This document shows positions 54,318-62,804 of a stretch of 64,000 nucleotides of DNA, in pieces. Origin of the DNA: JAOUEA01 sp963762075 (GTDB lineage Bacteria > Actinomycetota > UBA4738 > HRBIN12); the NCBI GenBank assembly GCA_963762075.1, contig CAVXJC010000004.1, positions 124,001-188,000 on the forward strand. Direction: 5' to 3'. The notes below the pieces were generated by a model. That model saw only the letters and a program-made list of their open reading frames with translations. It searched no databases and was not told the origin of the DNA. The position numbers and the translations under genes are program-made. Within the stretch, counting starts at the first letter, position 1. Every line of letters starts with the position of its first letter.

Positions 54318-54334
54318 TCATCCGGTTCGGATGA
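54318..54334. promoter_or_regulatory. Operator-like inverted repeat TCATCC-GGTTC-GGATGA
   Basis: A perfect copy, centred 148 bases before the DUF7144-like start at 54178. Confidence 0.7.
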
Positions 54335-54496
54335 ATCGGGCTGATGGTCGGTTCGCCTCTCCTTCCGCCGTCGCTTCGACCTTGCCTCGCGCCTACGAAG
54401 AACTCGACCGCGATCATTCCTCGTCTGACCGCGGCTCCGAGGCCTCGGTGAGCAGCGGGATCTCTGCCTGCTCCGCGCACGCGTGAGTGGGCAGAT

Positions 54497-54513
54497 TCAT
54501 CCCAACCGGGTGA
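54497..54513. promoter_or_regulatory. Operator-like inverted repeat TCATCC-CAACC-GGGTGA
   Basis: One change in the right half-site (GGGTGA). It is centred 162 bases before the GH15 start at 54667. GATCGGGTGAG follows 4 bases later and supplies a further GGGTGA half-site. Confidence 0.65.
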
Positions 54514-54666
54514 TGTGATCGGGTGAGTATCGCTGCAGCCTGGGGTGCGTACGACGACGGGGTCGCCGCGTCGTGAGGCGCCGACTGCGCTCACAAGATG
54601 CAGGTGAACGTTGCTCATCCGTTGAAGACGCGCCAGCGGACGCTATCGCGAAGGAGGAATCCCCGG

Positions 54667-56554
54667 ATGGATCGGTACCCGCTCATCTCCGAGCACGGAT
54701 TGATCGGCGACCTGCAGACCATAGCCCTCGTCACGACCGACGGGACGATCGATTGGTTCTGCTCTCCGCGCTTCGACTCGCCCAGTGTCTTCGCCTCTCT
54801 ACTCGATCACGACAAGGGCGGACGATTCCGGATCGCACCCGACGGCGAGCGACTATGTGACGAAGCAGCTGTACTTCCCTGACACCGCCGTCTTGATCAC
54901 GCGGTTCATGACGGCGGACGGGGTGGGCGAAGTGGTCGACTTCATGCCGATCGATGAACCCCAGGTCGCCACCGATCGGCACCTATTGGTCCGTTTGGTG
55001 CGGGTTGTCCGAGGCGAGATGAGGTTCGTATTGGAATGCGCACCCCGCTTCGACTATGGAAGAGCCGAGCATGAGCTCGAGGCCACCGACAACGGCTGGG
55101 CCTTCCGATCCAACGGCCAGCACCTCACCCTGCAAACAACGATGGATCTCGACCGGGACGAGAGCGACGTTCGCGGGTCTTGGAGCCTGCGCGCCGGACA
55201 GGTGAGTGGGGTTGTTCTGGAGACCGGAGCGAAGGCCGAGTCTCGGAAGCTCGATGCGCACGACGTCCTCGACATGTTCAACCAGACGGTGCGGTTCTGG
55301 CGCGACTGGGTCGGGAAGTCGAGCTACGACGGTCGGTGGCGTGAGATCGTCGACCGCTCGGCGATCACCCTCAAGCTCATGACGTACGCTCCGACCGGGG
55401 CGCTCGTCGCGGCGCCCACCACCAGTCTCCCCGAGCAGATCGGCGGAGAGCGCAACTGGGACTACCGCTTCACGTGGGTCCGCGATGCCTCGTTCTCGAT
55501 ATACGCGCTGCTGGGCCTCGGGTATGAGGAGGAAGCCGACGCCTTCATGCGCTGGCTCCGTGATCGAGTGAGCGAACAGGCCGGGGGCGCCTCGGGGCCG
55601 CTCCAGATCATGTATCGGATCGATGGCTCCCCCGACCTCGAGGAGGAGAGCCTCGATCACTTGGAGGGCTACCGAGGATCGAGCCCGGTGCACATCGGGA
55701 ATGGAGCCGCGGACCAGCTTCAGCTGGACATCTACGGGGAGGCGGTCGACTCGATCTACCTGGCGACGCTGCGGGGCATGACGCTGGGACATCAGGGTTG
55801 GATCGAGCTCTGCGGCATCTTCGACTGGCTCTGCGAGCACTGGGATCAGCCGGAGGAGGGGATCTGGGAGACCCGCGGCGGCCGCAAGGACTTCACCTAC
55901 GGCAGGCTGATGTCCTGGGTCGCGCTGGACCGAGCCGTGCGGATGGCACGTCGCCTTGGCCGACCGGGCGATCTCGAGCGATGGATCACCGAGCGCGACC
56001 GGATCTACGAACAGATCATGGAGAAGGGGTGGAGCAAGGAGCGGTCGGCGTTCGTGCAGGCCTACGACTCGCAGGTGCTCGACGCCTCGAACCTACTCAT
56101 GCCGCTGGTCGGGTTCATCGCCCCGCGCGACCCGATGTGGCTGTCGACGCTCGACGCGATGCGGGACGAACTGGTCTCCGACAGCCTCGTGTACCGATAC
56201 GACCCCAGCGCCTCACCCGATGGGTTGCAAGGCTCTGAGGGAACGTTCTCGATCTGCACGTTCTGGTACGTCGACGCGCTCACCCGGGCTGGTCGGCTGG
56301 AGGAGGCGAGGCTCACATTCGAGAAGATGCTCACCTACGCGAACCACCTTGGCCTCTTCTCCGAGGAGATCGGCTTGACGGGCGAGCAGCTCGGAAACTT
56401 CCCCCAAGCGTTCACACACCTATCGCTGATCAATGCTGCGATGAATCTGGACTCCCAACTCGACCAGCGACCGAGGTGGGTGGACCTGGTTGAGGGGAGC
56501 CTGAGTCCACCCGAAGGGCGAGATCAGCAACTTGGGAACTCGGGTCGTCTCTAG
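54667..56554 (+). CDS. Glycoside hydrolase family 15 protein (glucoamylase/trehalase type), frameshifted
   Basis: The start, MDRYPLISEHGLIGDLQTIALV with TTDGTIDWFCSPRFDSPSVFA, is the typical N-terminal domain of bacterial GH15 enzymes. Near 54850 the frame shifts: it stops at 54880, while another frame continues with SDYVTKQLYFPDTAVLITRFM. The catalytic (alpha/alpha)6 barrel has GGERNWDYRFTWVRDASF, DIYGEAVDSIY, EEGIWETRGGRKDFTYGRLMSW (general acid Glu region) and LFSEEIGLTGEQLGNFPQAFTHL (base Glu). Joined, about 625 residues. Cytoplasmic GH15 enzymes of actinobacteria cleave trehalose or maltooligosaccharides. A glycan-degrading enzyme fits control by a MalT-type regulator. Confidence 0.85.
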
Positions 56555-56638
56555 ACGTCGAGCGCCCAGACGTGCGTGAGACTCACGGCCTTGCCTGAAC
56601 CTCGACCACTTCCGTCGGACGAGAAGGAGGAGTGAGCG

Positions 56639-57541
56639 ATGGCGCGACGTGAACGCATCCTGAAGCAACTACTCGTCGAGCCCGGCACACCGGCCGGGTT
56701 GGCACAACGGGACCCCGCCTGGAAAGGCGGCGAGGAGTTCGAGCAGCTCTCGGAGGAGAAGCTGAAGGGCACCGCGAAAGCGATCCTGAGCCAGGGTGTG
56801 AAGGAGCTCTCGGACGCGCAAGAGCTGCTGTGGGCGAGCGATCGGTTCGCGCTCCTCGTCGTGTTCCAAGCCCTCGACGCCGCCGGGAAGGACTCAACGA
56901 TCGAGCACGTGATGTCGGGCGTGAACCCGCAGGGGGTGCAGGTCGTGTCCTTCCGGCAACCGTCGAGCGAAGACCTGGACCACGATTTCCTCTGGCGCAT
57001 CAACAAGGCGCTCCCCGAGCGGGGCCGGATCGGGATCTTCAACCGCTCACACTACGAGGAGGTCGTGGCACTCCGAGTGCACCCGGAGTGGCTCGAGGGG
57101 CAGAAGCTGCCACCCGGGCCGCGCGGGATGGCGTTCTGGAAGGGACGTTATGACGACATCAACGCGTTCGAGCGGCACTTGGAGCGGAGCGGCACGAAGA
57201 TCGTGAAATTCTTCCTGCACGTCTCGAAGGCCGAGCAGAAACGTCGGTTCCTCGCCCGACTGGACACGCCCGGCAAGGAGTGGAAGTTCAAGGCATCCGA
57301 CGTTGCCGAGCGTGCCTACTGGGACGAGAACATGCGGGCGTTCGAGGACGCGATCACGGCGACCTCGAAGGCGTGGGCCCCGTGGTACGTGATCCCCGCC
57401 GACCACAAGCAGGTCATGCAGGCGATGGTGGCGCGGATCCTCGTTGACGCTGTTCGGTCGCTCGACCTTTCATGGCCAGACGTATCCGACGAGGACCGCG
57501 CCAAGCACGCCGAGGCCCGCCGGCAGCTCGAGGCAGAGTGA
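56639..57541 (+). CDS. ppk2: Polyphosphate kinase 2
   Basis: The 300-residue product, after GAAGGAGGAGTGAGCG, has Walker A in FQALDAAGKDSTIEHVMSGV (79-86), the IGIFNRSHYEEVVALRVHPEWL segment containing the phosphate-handling Arg, and WKFKASDVAERAYWDENMRAFE plus WYVIPADHK at the end. PPK2 transfers phosphate between polyphosphate and nucleotides, here as a single-domain (class I or III) form. It follows GH15 by 84 bases. A CYTH-type protein, a fold often linked to polyphosphate, lies nearby on the other strand. Confidence 0.93.
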   Translation: MARRERILKQLLVEPGTPAGLAQRDPAWKGGEEFEQLSEEKLKGTAKAILSQGVKELSDAQELLWASDRFALLVVFQALDAAGKDSTIEHVMSGVNPQGVQVVSFRQPSSEDLDHDFLWRINKALPERGRIGIFNRSHYEEVVALRVHPEWLEGQKLPPGPRGMAFWKGRYDDINAFERHLERSGTKIVKFFLHVSKAEQKRRFLARLDTPGKEWKFKASDVAERAYWDENMRAFEDAITATSKAWAPWYVIPADHKQVMQAMVARILVDAVRSLDLSWPDVSDEDRAKHAEARRQLEAE

Positions 57542-57618
57542 ACAGCGTCTTCTCCGGGCGATCATGGGCGAGGCAGTGCGCAGGAGAGGAGACCTCAGAT
57601 CTGGGAGGTCGTGATACG

Positions 57619-57948
57619 TCAGCCCAAGACCATGCCCTCGTATGGCTCCGATGGCGCTGGATCGGGGAGTCGCATCATCCGGACGCGAACGTTGGAGGGA
57701 TCGTGCGCTGCGATGTCATCATCAAGGGTCCTCAGGCCCTCGAGATGCTCAAGGAGACGCAAGCGGGCGAGCCGCCAGGAGATCGTGCACACGTAGAGAC
57801 GCACCTTCGCTCGATCGAACAGAGCCCACTCCTCCCACGCCACCCTACGGATCGTTCGTGGGTCGACCTCGAGCCCGAACTCGTCGGTCAGCCACTCGAT
57901 CACGAGGAGCAGCTCCTCCTCCTCCTCCGTGTGCTGCTCGATCGCCAT
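57619..57948 (-). CDS. Small hypothetical protein
   Basis: The 109-residue product begins MAIEQHTEEEEELLLVIEWLTDEFGL and contains DPRTIRRVAWEEWALFDRAKVRLYV. It looks all-helical, with an acidic start and a basic middle. I recognise no family. The ATG lacks a clear purine-rich ribosome site beyond GGGGGAAGCG. It lies 69 bases downstream of the CYTH-type gene on the same strand and may share its transcript. Confidence 0.5.
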   Translation of the reverse strand: MAIEQHTEEEEELLLVIEWLTDEFGLEVDPRTIRRVAWEEWALFDRAKVRLYVCTISWRLARLRLLEHLEGLRTLDDDIAAHDPSNVRVRMMRLPDPAPSEPYEGMVLG

Positions 57949-58017
57949 CGCTTCCCCCCGGTGGGCACGAACACGGCTGCTGGAGTGGCGGTCCAGCCCT
58001 CAAGTCCGTCACCTTGG

Positions 58018-58779
58018 TCAGTCTTGCGCGGCCCCCGCGAAGAACTCGAGCGCCGTCTTCGTCTTCGTCTGCTGCTTCCCCTCGAGATCGACGCCGATGC
58101 CGGTGAGGAACGCCCTCGCCTCGGCAGCGACCTGGAACGCGTCCGACGGTGCTGCCTTCGTGGACAGCTCGACGATCTGGGAACCGTCCGGATACAGCCA
58201 CAGCTCCCCTACGAGCCGGCGCCCGAATCCCTTCGGCTTGATCTTCAGCTTGAGCGTCGGGATCGGCCCGAGCACGGAGAGCTGGTCGAGCTCGAGTCCG
58301 TCGGGTGCGTGGGCGGCATAGAACGCTCTCTGCCCCTTCGAGAAGAGCTTGCGGATCGAGCGCTGGCCTGCCGCGACTTCCCGGATCTCGCCGTTGTCCG
58401 CCGACCCCTTGAACGACGCGGAGCACACGAAACCACCTGGCATCGCGTCCACCTCGACGTTGAAGGTCTTGGAACGGCGGAGCTCCTTCGGGAGCTCGGC
58501 GGGCACGACCGGGCGGAGCTTGATGACCGTGTCGGCCTCCTCGCCCTGCCGACGCCGAGCCCGAACGACGACTCCGGCGCGGTTGAGCGCGAGGTCTGGG
58601 GTATCGAAGAAGAAGACCTGCCGCATCTGCGCGTCGAGTGGATCGACGCCCAAGGCGGCGGCGGTCCCGGCTCGAGCGCTCTCAGGCAGTGTGAGCTTGA
58701 GCTCGACGCTGTCTGCGTCGCGCACGAGGTCAAGTAGTCGCTGGAGCTCGGTCCCTGAGATCTGTGCGCGACCGGCCAT
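58018..58779 (-). CDS. CYTH-like domain protein
   Basis: From ATG 58779, preceded by AGGAGGTAGGG, the product has 253 residues. The CYTH hallmark ExExK is reduced to VELKL (Glu26, Lys28), followed by QVFFFDTPDLALNRAGVVVRARR, DTVIKLRPV and, near the end, VGELWLYPDGSQIVELSTK. CYTH enzymes act on triphosphates or polyphosphate in a tunnel of charged strands. PPK2 lies nearby, so a polyphosphate role is inferred. An ATG six codons upstream (58797) is also possible. A perfect 17-base repeat is centred about 102 bases before the start. Confidence 0.8.
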   Translation of the reverse strand: MAGRAQISGTELQRLLDLVRDADSVELKLTLPESARAGTAAALGVDPLDAQMRQVFFFDTPDLALNRAGVVVRARRRQGEEADTVIKLRPVVPAELPKELRRSKTFNVEVDAMPGGFVCSASFKGSADNGEIREVAAGQRSIRKLFSKGQRAFYAAHAPDGLELDQLSVLGPIPTLKLKIKPKGFGRRLVGELWLYPDGSQIVELSTKAAPSDAFQVAAEARAFLTGIGVDLEGKQQTKTKTALEFFAGAAQD

Positions 58780-58872
58780 CCCTACCTCCTTCTGCACGCT
58801 TCGTGCGCACCCGGGGCACGCCGAGCGCCTACCCGATCCCGGTCATGGTCGGGTCCCTTCGACGGCCAGGCA

Positions 58873-58889
58873 TCATCCGATGTGGATGA
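58873..58889. promoter_or_regulatory. Operator-like inverted repeat TCATCC-GATGT-GGATGA
   Basis: A perfect copy, centred 102 bases before the CYTH start at 58779 (84 if the ATG at 58797 is used). It lies between that gene and the antiporter 3' end. Confidence 0.7.
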
Positions 58890-58908
58890 TTCATGCTCCA
58901 AGCGAGGC

Positions 58909-60174
58909 TCAGTCGGCGACACTCCTCCTGCGGATCCGCGGCTCCGGAGCCTCGGCGAGCTCTGGGATGTCGCCCGCCTCGTGCAAGCGGTGGCCGTAGG
59001 CCGATGCGAAGGGGCCCGCCGAGAGGCCGTGGGCCACGACCGAGAGCAGGATCGTCCACGTGGCGATCTCCACGACACCATCGGCGATGCCGCCGGCGCC
59101 GTTGTGGGGCACCTCTACCGCGATCAGCGTGAAGACGACGGAGGCGAGGCCCCGCGGCCCGAACCAGCCCATGAAGGCGACGGTATCCCGACGCAGTCCG
59201 ACGCCGGCAAGCGCTGCCGCGACCGGCAGCATCCGCACGACCGTGAGGCTGATCACCGCGTAGAGGATGGTGACGGGCTCGATACCGCCCGTGACCACGG
59301 GACCCACGAAGATGGCTCCGAACACGGTCCAGACGAAGAAGGAGGCGAACAACCCCACCGTCTCGGTGAACTCGACCGGCTTGTGCATCTGTGCCGACGT
59401 GGAGGCGCCGAACAGGAGACCGCCGACGAACGCGGCCACGAAACCATTGCCACCCATCGCGACGGCACCAACGTACGCGAGGAGCGAGAAGGCCAGCACC
59501 ACGAGCTGCTCCGAGCTCGAGGATGTCCAGCCCAGCCGACGCGCGACCACGAGAAGCCTGCCTCCGAGGACGCCGACCGCAACCGCGGCCACGAGCGCGA
59601 GGCCGATCTCCTTCGCCGCTTCGGCTGCCCAGTGCTCGGATCCGAGACCCTCCTCCGCGATCACCAGGGTGAGGAACAAGGTGACGAACGGGGTGGCGAT
59701 CCCGTCGTTGAGGCCGCTCTCGACGTTCAGTGCTCGCCGGATCCTGGCCGGCACGGCGGGGTTCGTCACGACGGCCAGCCCGAGGGCGGCGTCGGTGGGG
59801 GCAAGGATCGACGCGATCAGCGCGGCCGCGGCCCATCCGGCCTCCGGGAAGAGCAGCCTCGCTGCCACGGTCCCGAGTGCGATCGTGAGCGGCAAGCCAA
59901 CCAGGAGCAGCCGGATGGGCAGGCGCGCATCGCCCTCCACCTCGCGCAGCCGAACGGTCGCGGCGTCCGCGAAGAGCAACACGCCGAGCGTGAGCTCCGT
60001 GATAAGGAGCGTCGTCTCGCTTGCGAGGCCCGGTAGGAGGCCCACACCACTCGGACCGAGAACGAGGCCGGTCGCGACGAAGAAGATCGGCGCCGTGATG
60101 AGCCACCGGTCGAGGCGCGAAGCGATGAGTCCGTACACGACGAAGACGGCCACCAGAGCCGTGGCCCCGCTCAT
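58909..60174 (-). CDS. Cation/proton antiporter (CPA1 type)
   Basis: The 421-residue product has about 12 membrane helices and antiporter motifs: FVATGLVLGPSGVGLLPG, LASILAPTDAALGLAVVTNPAVP, NVESGLNDGIATPFVTLFL (the conserved acidic pair) and MGWFGPRGLASVVFTLIAVE. It should exchange Na+ or K+ for H+. The ATG at 60174 overlaps the stop of the HdeD-like gene (ATGA), so the two are translated together. The C-terminal tail is short and charged. No regulatory domain is attached. Confidence 0.9.
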   Translation of the reverse strand: MSGATALVAVFVVYGLIASRLDRWLITAPIFFVATGLVLGPSGVGLLPGLASETTLLITELTLGVLLFADAATVRLREVEGDARLPIRLLLVGLPLTIALGTVAARLLFPEAGWAAAALIASILAPTDAALGLAVVTNPAVPARIRRALNVESGLNDGIATPFVTLFLTLVIAEEGLGSEHWAAEAAKEIGLALVAAVAVGVLGGRLLVVARRLGWTSSSSEQLVVLAFSLLAYVGAVAMGGNGFVAAFVGGLLFGASTSAQMHKPVEFTETVGLFASFFVWTVFGAIFVGPVVTGGIEPVTILYAVISLTVVRMLPVAAALAGVGLRRDTVAFMGWFGPRGLASVVFTLIAVEVPHNGAGGIADGVVEIATWTILLSVVAHGLSAGPFASAYGHRLHEAGDIPELAEAPEPRIRRRSVAD

Positions 60175-60848
60175 CGTTGTCCATCCTTCGACCGGGGACC
60201 TCCGTCGACGGATGTTCCGAGAAGCGCGGTCACGCGCCGGCGAGCGCGTACGGCCTCCACGATGAGGAGCGTGCCGCTGGCAAGGGCCCATACGCCGATG
60301 GTGATCATCACGCCTCGCGACACCGTGTCCGTCGCGACCAGCAGGATGCCGGTGCCCACCTCCAAGACACCGAGGATCAGCCCGCCGAACGACCATCGAT
60401 GGCCCGTACGCCGCTCGATCTCGAACGCTCCCACGAGCCGGAGCGTGCCCATCGACAGAGCGGCGAGCCCAAGGATGTTGATCGTCGTCACCGGCGAGAT
60501 GGCTCCGGCCAGGTATTCGCGCAGGAAGACCAACAGGGCTGCCATGATCGCGACCACACCTGCGACGGACGCGAGTCGGAATCCAAGTGAGGGACGCATC
60601 GCCCAAGCGAGCCGCAAGGTCATCACGCCGCCCGCGAGCCAGTACAGAGCCAAGAACGTCGCGAGCCGTTCGGGAGAGCCGCTCGCCAGGAGTGCGGACA
60701 CCCCGAGCGCGAGTGCGACCACTCCGCGGAGGATACCGATCCACCAGAGCCGACCAACGTGATGCGCGAGCTCGATCTGCCGCTCACGCTCGAACAGCTC
60801 CCGCTCAGGATCGCCATCGCTCGCGTGTTGAGTCGGCATCTTCTCCAT
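60171..60848 (-). CDS. HdeD-like (DUF308) membrane protein
   Basis: From ATG 60848 the product has 225 residues (60839 is an alternative). After a charged leader it has six membrane helices in pairs (WWIGILRGVVALALGVSALLA, LATFLALYWLAGGVMTLRLAW, and so on) and RWSFGGLILGVLEVGTGILLVA, the HdeD pattern. HdeD proteins are linked to acid tolerance in enterobacteria; here the overlap with an antiporter gene suggests joint pH or ion stress response. A 16-base version of the repeat (60929) is centred 88 bases upstream. Confidence 0.85.
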   Translation of the reverse strand: MEKMPTQHASDGDPERELFERERQIELAHHVGRLWWIGILRGVVALALGVSALLASGSPERLATFLALYWLAGGVMTLRLAWAMRPSLGFRLASVAGVVAIMAALLVFLREYLAGAISPVTTINILGLAALSMGTLRLVGAFEIERRTGHRWSFGGLILGVLEVGTGILLVATDTVSRGVMITIGVWALASGTLLIVEAVRARRRVTALLGTSVDGGPRSKDGQR

Positions 60849-60928
60849 GGGCGAACCCCAGACTCCGCCGAACGAGATCCCTGCCCTGGGGCCGCACGAA
60901 CCGTAGCCCAGGCCACACCCGGCCCGCC

Positions 60929-60944
60929 TCATCCCACCGGGTGA
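60929..60944. promoter_or_regulatory. Operator-like inverted repeat with 4-base spacer (TCATCC-CACC-GGGTGA)
   Basis: This copy is one base shorter than the others. It is centred 88 bases before the HdeD-like start (60848). Confidence 0.55.
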
Positions 60945-60967
60945 AGTTCTGGAGGCACGGGCCGACT

Positions 60968-60984
60968 TCATCCCTTCTGGATGA
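60968..60984. promoter_or_regulatory. Operator-like inverted repeat TCATCC-CTTCT-GGATGA
   Basis: A perfect copy centred 66 bases before ATG 61042 of the first sulfatase. The spacer CTTCT is identical to that of the copy at 62653. Confidence 0.7.
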
Positions 60985-61041
60985 CGCCCCGCCATCGAGC
61001 AGGAACTACGTTCGATGTCGGTTGCTCGGCAAGGAGACTGG

Positions 61042-62562
61042 ATGCCCGATAGCACCAACGTCATAGTCATCGTCGCCGATGATCTCGGTTGGTTCGATCT
61101 CGGTTGCTACAACCAAGGGATCATGGGCGCTCAAACGCCCAACATCGACCGCATCGCGGCCGAGGGTGTCCGACTCACGGACTTCTATGCGCAGGCGAGC
61201 TGCACTGCCGGCCGGGCGGCGCTCATCACAGGCCAGATCCCGATGCGGACCGGTCTGACCACGGTCGGCATGCCGGGCGCACCGCAGGGGATCCAGCCGG
61301 AGGATCCGACGCTGGCCGACTTGCTCAAGCCGCAGGGCTACATGACGGCGCAGATCGGCAAGAACCACCTCGGTGACCGCAACGAGTTCCTGCCGACCGT
61401 GCACGGGTTCGACGAGTTCTACGGGAACCTCTACCACCTCAACGCCGAGGAGGAGCCGGAGCAGCCCGACTACCCGAGGGACCACCCGTGCGTTCCAGCA
61501 GCTGTTCGCCCCGCGCGGGGTCCTGGACTGCAAGGCCATCCGACGTCGACGATCCGACCGAGGACCCGCGCTTCGGGCGGGTCGGCAAGCAGGTCATCGA
61601 AGACACCGGCGCCGCTGACCCGGAAGCGGATGGAGACGATCGAGGACGATCTGCTGGCCCGTTCGCTCGACTTCATCGATCGGGCGCACCACGCCGGCAA
61701 GCCGTTCTTCCTTTGGCACAACACGACCCGGATGCACGTGTGGACCCGGCTGTCGGAGCGCTGGCGAGACAAGACGAGGTTCGGTCTCTACGCCGACGGC
61801 CTGCAGGAGCTGGACTGGGTCGTCGGTGAGTTGCTCGACAAGCTCGACGAGCTGGGCATCGCCGACAGACACGATCGTCATCTTCACGACCGACAACGGC
61901 GCGGAGAAGTTCACCTGGCCCGACGGCGGCACCACGCCGTTCCGGGGCGAGAAGGGCCTCGGCTGGGAGGGCGGCTTCCGCGCGCCGTTCGCTGATCCGC
62001 TGGCCGGGGCAGATCCCGCCCGGGCAGGTGCTCAACGGCATCGTCTCGCTCGAGGACATCGTCCCCACCATGATGGCTGCCGCCGGCGTCCCGACATCAA
62101 GGAGCGGCTGCTGGAGGGGTACCAGGCCGGCGAGAAGAACTTCCGGGTCCACCTGGATGGCTACAACCAGCTCCCGTATTTGACGCGGAGAGAGTCGAGG
62201 AGTCGGCGCGCGACGAGTTCTTCTACTACGGCGAGCATGAGCTCTACGCGATCCGCTATCGGAACTGGAAGGTTCATTTCCAGGTCAAGGACGACTGGTT
62301 CGCGAGGCACGGCGGGCGGCCCACCGTGCCCGAGCCGGTCAACCTGCGCGTCGACCCGTTCGAGCAGCACATGGAGGCTCCCTACTATCCGTTCTATGTC
62401 GGGGAGAAGCTCTGGACGATGATGCCCGCCGGGTACATCCTCAAGCTGCACGCGGAGACGTTCACGCAATTCCCACCCCGACAGGCGCCGGCGAACTTCA
62501 ACCCTCAGGAGATGCTGAACTCGGTGCTGAACTCCGCGTCCGCCGGCATCGGCAACAAGTAG
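61042..62562 (+). pseudogene. Arylsulfatase-type gene with many frameshifts
   Basis: The start, MPDSTNVIVIVADDLGWFDLG, carries the metal Asp pair (13-14), and the active-site motif is Cys54 in ASCTAGRAALITG (C-x-A-x-R, where Pro is more usual). After about 61480 homologous segments alternate between frames at least seven times: FQQLFAPRGVLDC, PTEDPRFGRVGKQVIEDTG, TRKRMETIEDDLLARSLDFID, TIVIFTTDNGAEKFTWPDGG, IRWPGQIPPGQVLNGIVSLED, DIKERLLEGYQAGEKNFRVH and ARDEFFYYGEHELYAIRY, ending at 62562. Every block matches the family, so the gene was intact recently or the sequence is poor here. The protein would hydrolyse sulfate esters; the Cys must become formylglycine. Confidence 0.8.
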
Positions 62563-62652
62563 GTGTAGAGGGGTTCCGGATGCACTCACTCGAGCGAGCT
62601 GACGTGGCGGGCAGGCCCTCAAGACCCTCCGATGATCTAACTGAAGACCAAT

Positions 62653-62669
62653 TCATCCCTTCTGGATGA
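62653..62669. promoter_or_regulatory. Operator-like inverted repeat TCATCC-CTTCT-GGATGA
   Basis: Identical over 17 bases, and in the following GACGC, to the copy at 60968. It precedes the second sulfatase by 118-144 bases depending on the start used. Confidence 0.7.
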
Positions 62670-62804
62670 CGCTGGAACTCCGCTCGGGCCATACGGTCTT
62701 GGTGGCGGAACTCGACAATCGGCCGACCGACTACGACACGGGCTCGCACTGGAGAGTTGGGTCGGTGCTGGCCGCGTGCACGTGGAATGAAGGGACTGCT
62801 CGTG

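Larger units (their letters stand above)
54179..54666. promoter_or_regulatory. Divergent intergenic region with two operator-like repeats
   Basis: This 488-base gap, the longest in the window, separates the DUF7144-like gene (minus) from the GH15 gene (plus). No convincing gene is present on either strand. It holds the 17-base repeats at 54318 and 54497, facing one gene each, and the GH15 ribosome site near 54651-54659 (AAGGAGGAA). Confidence 0.6.
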
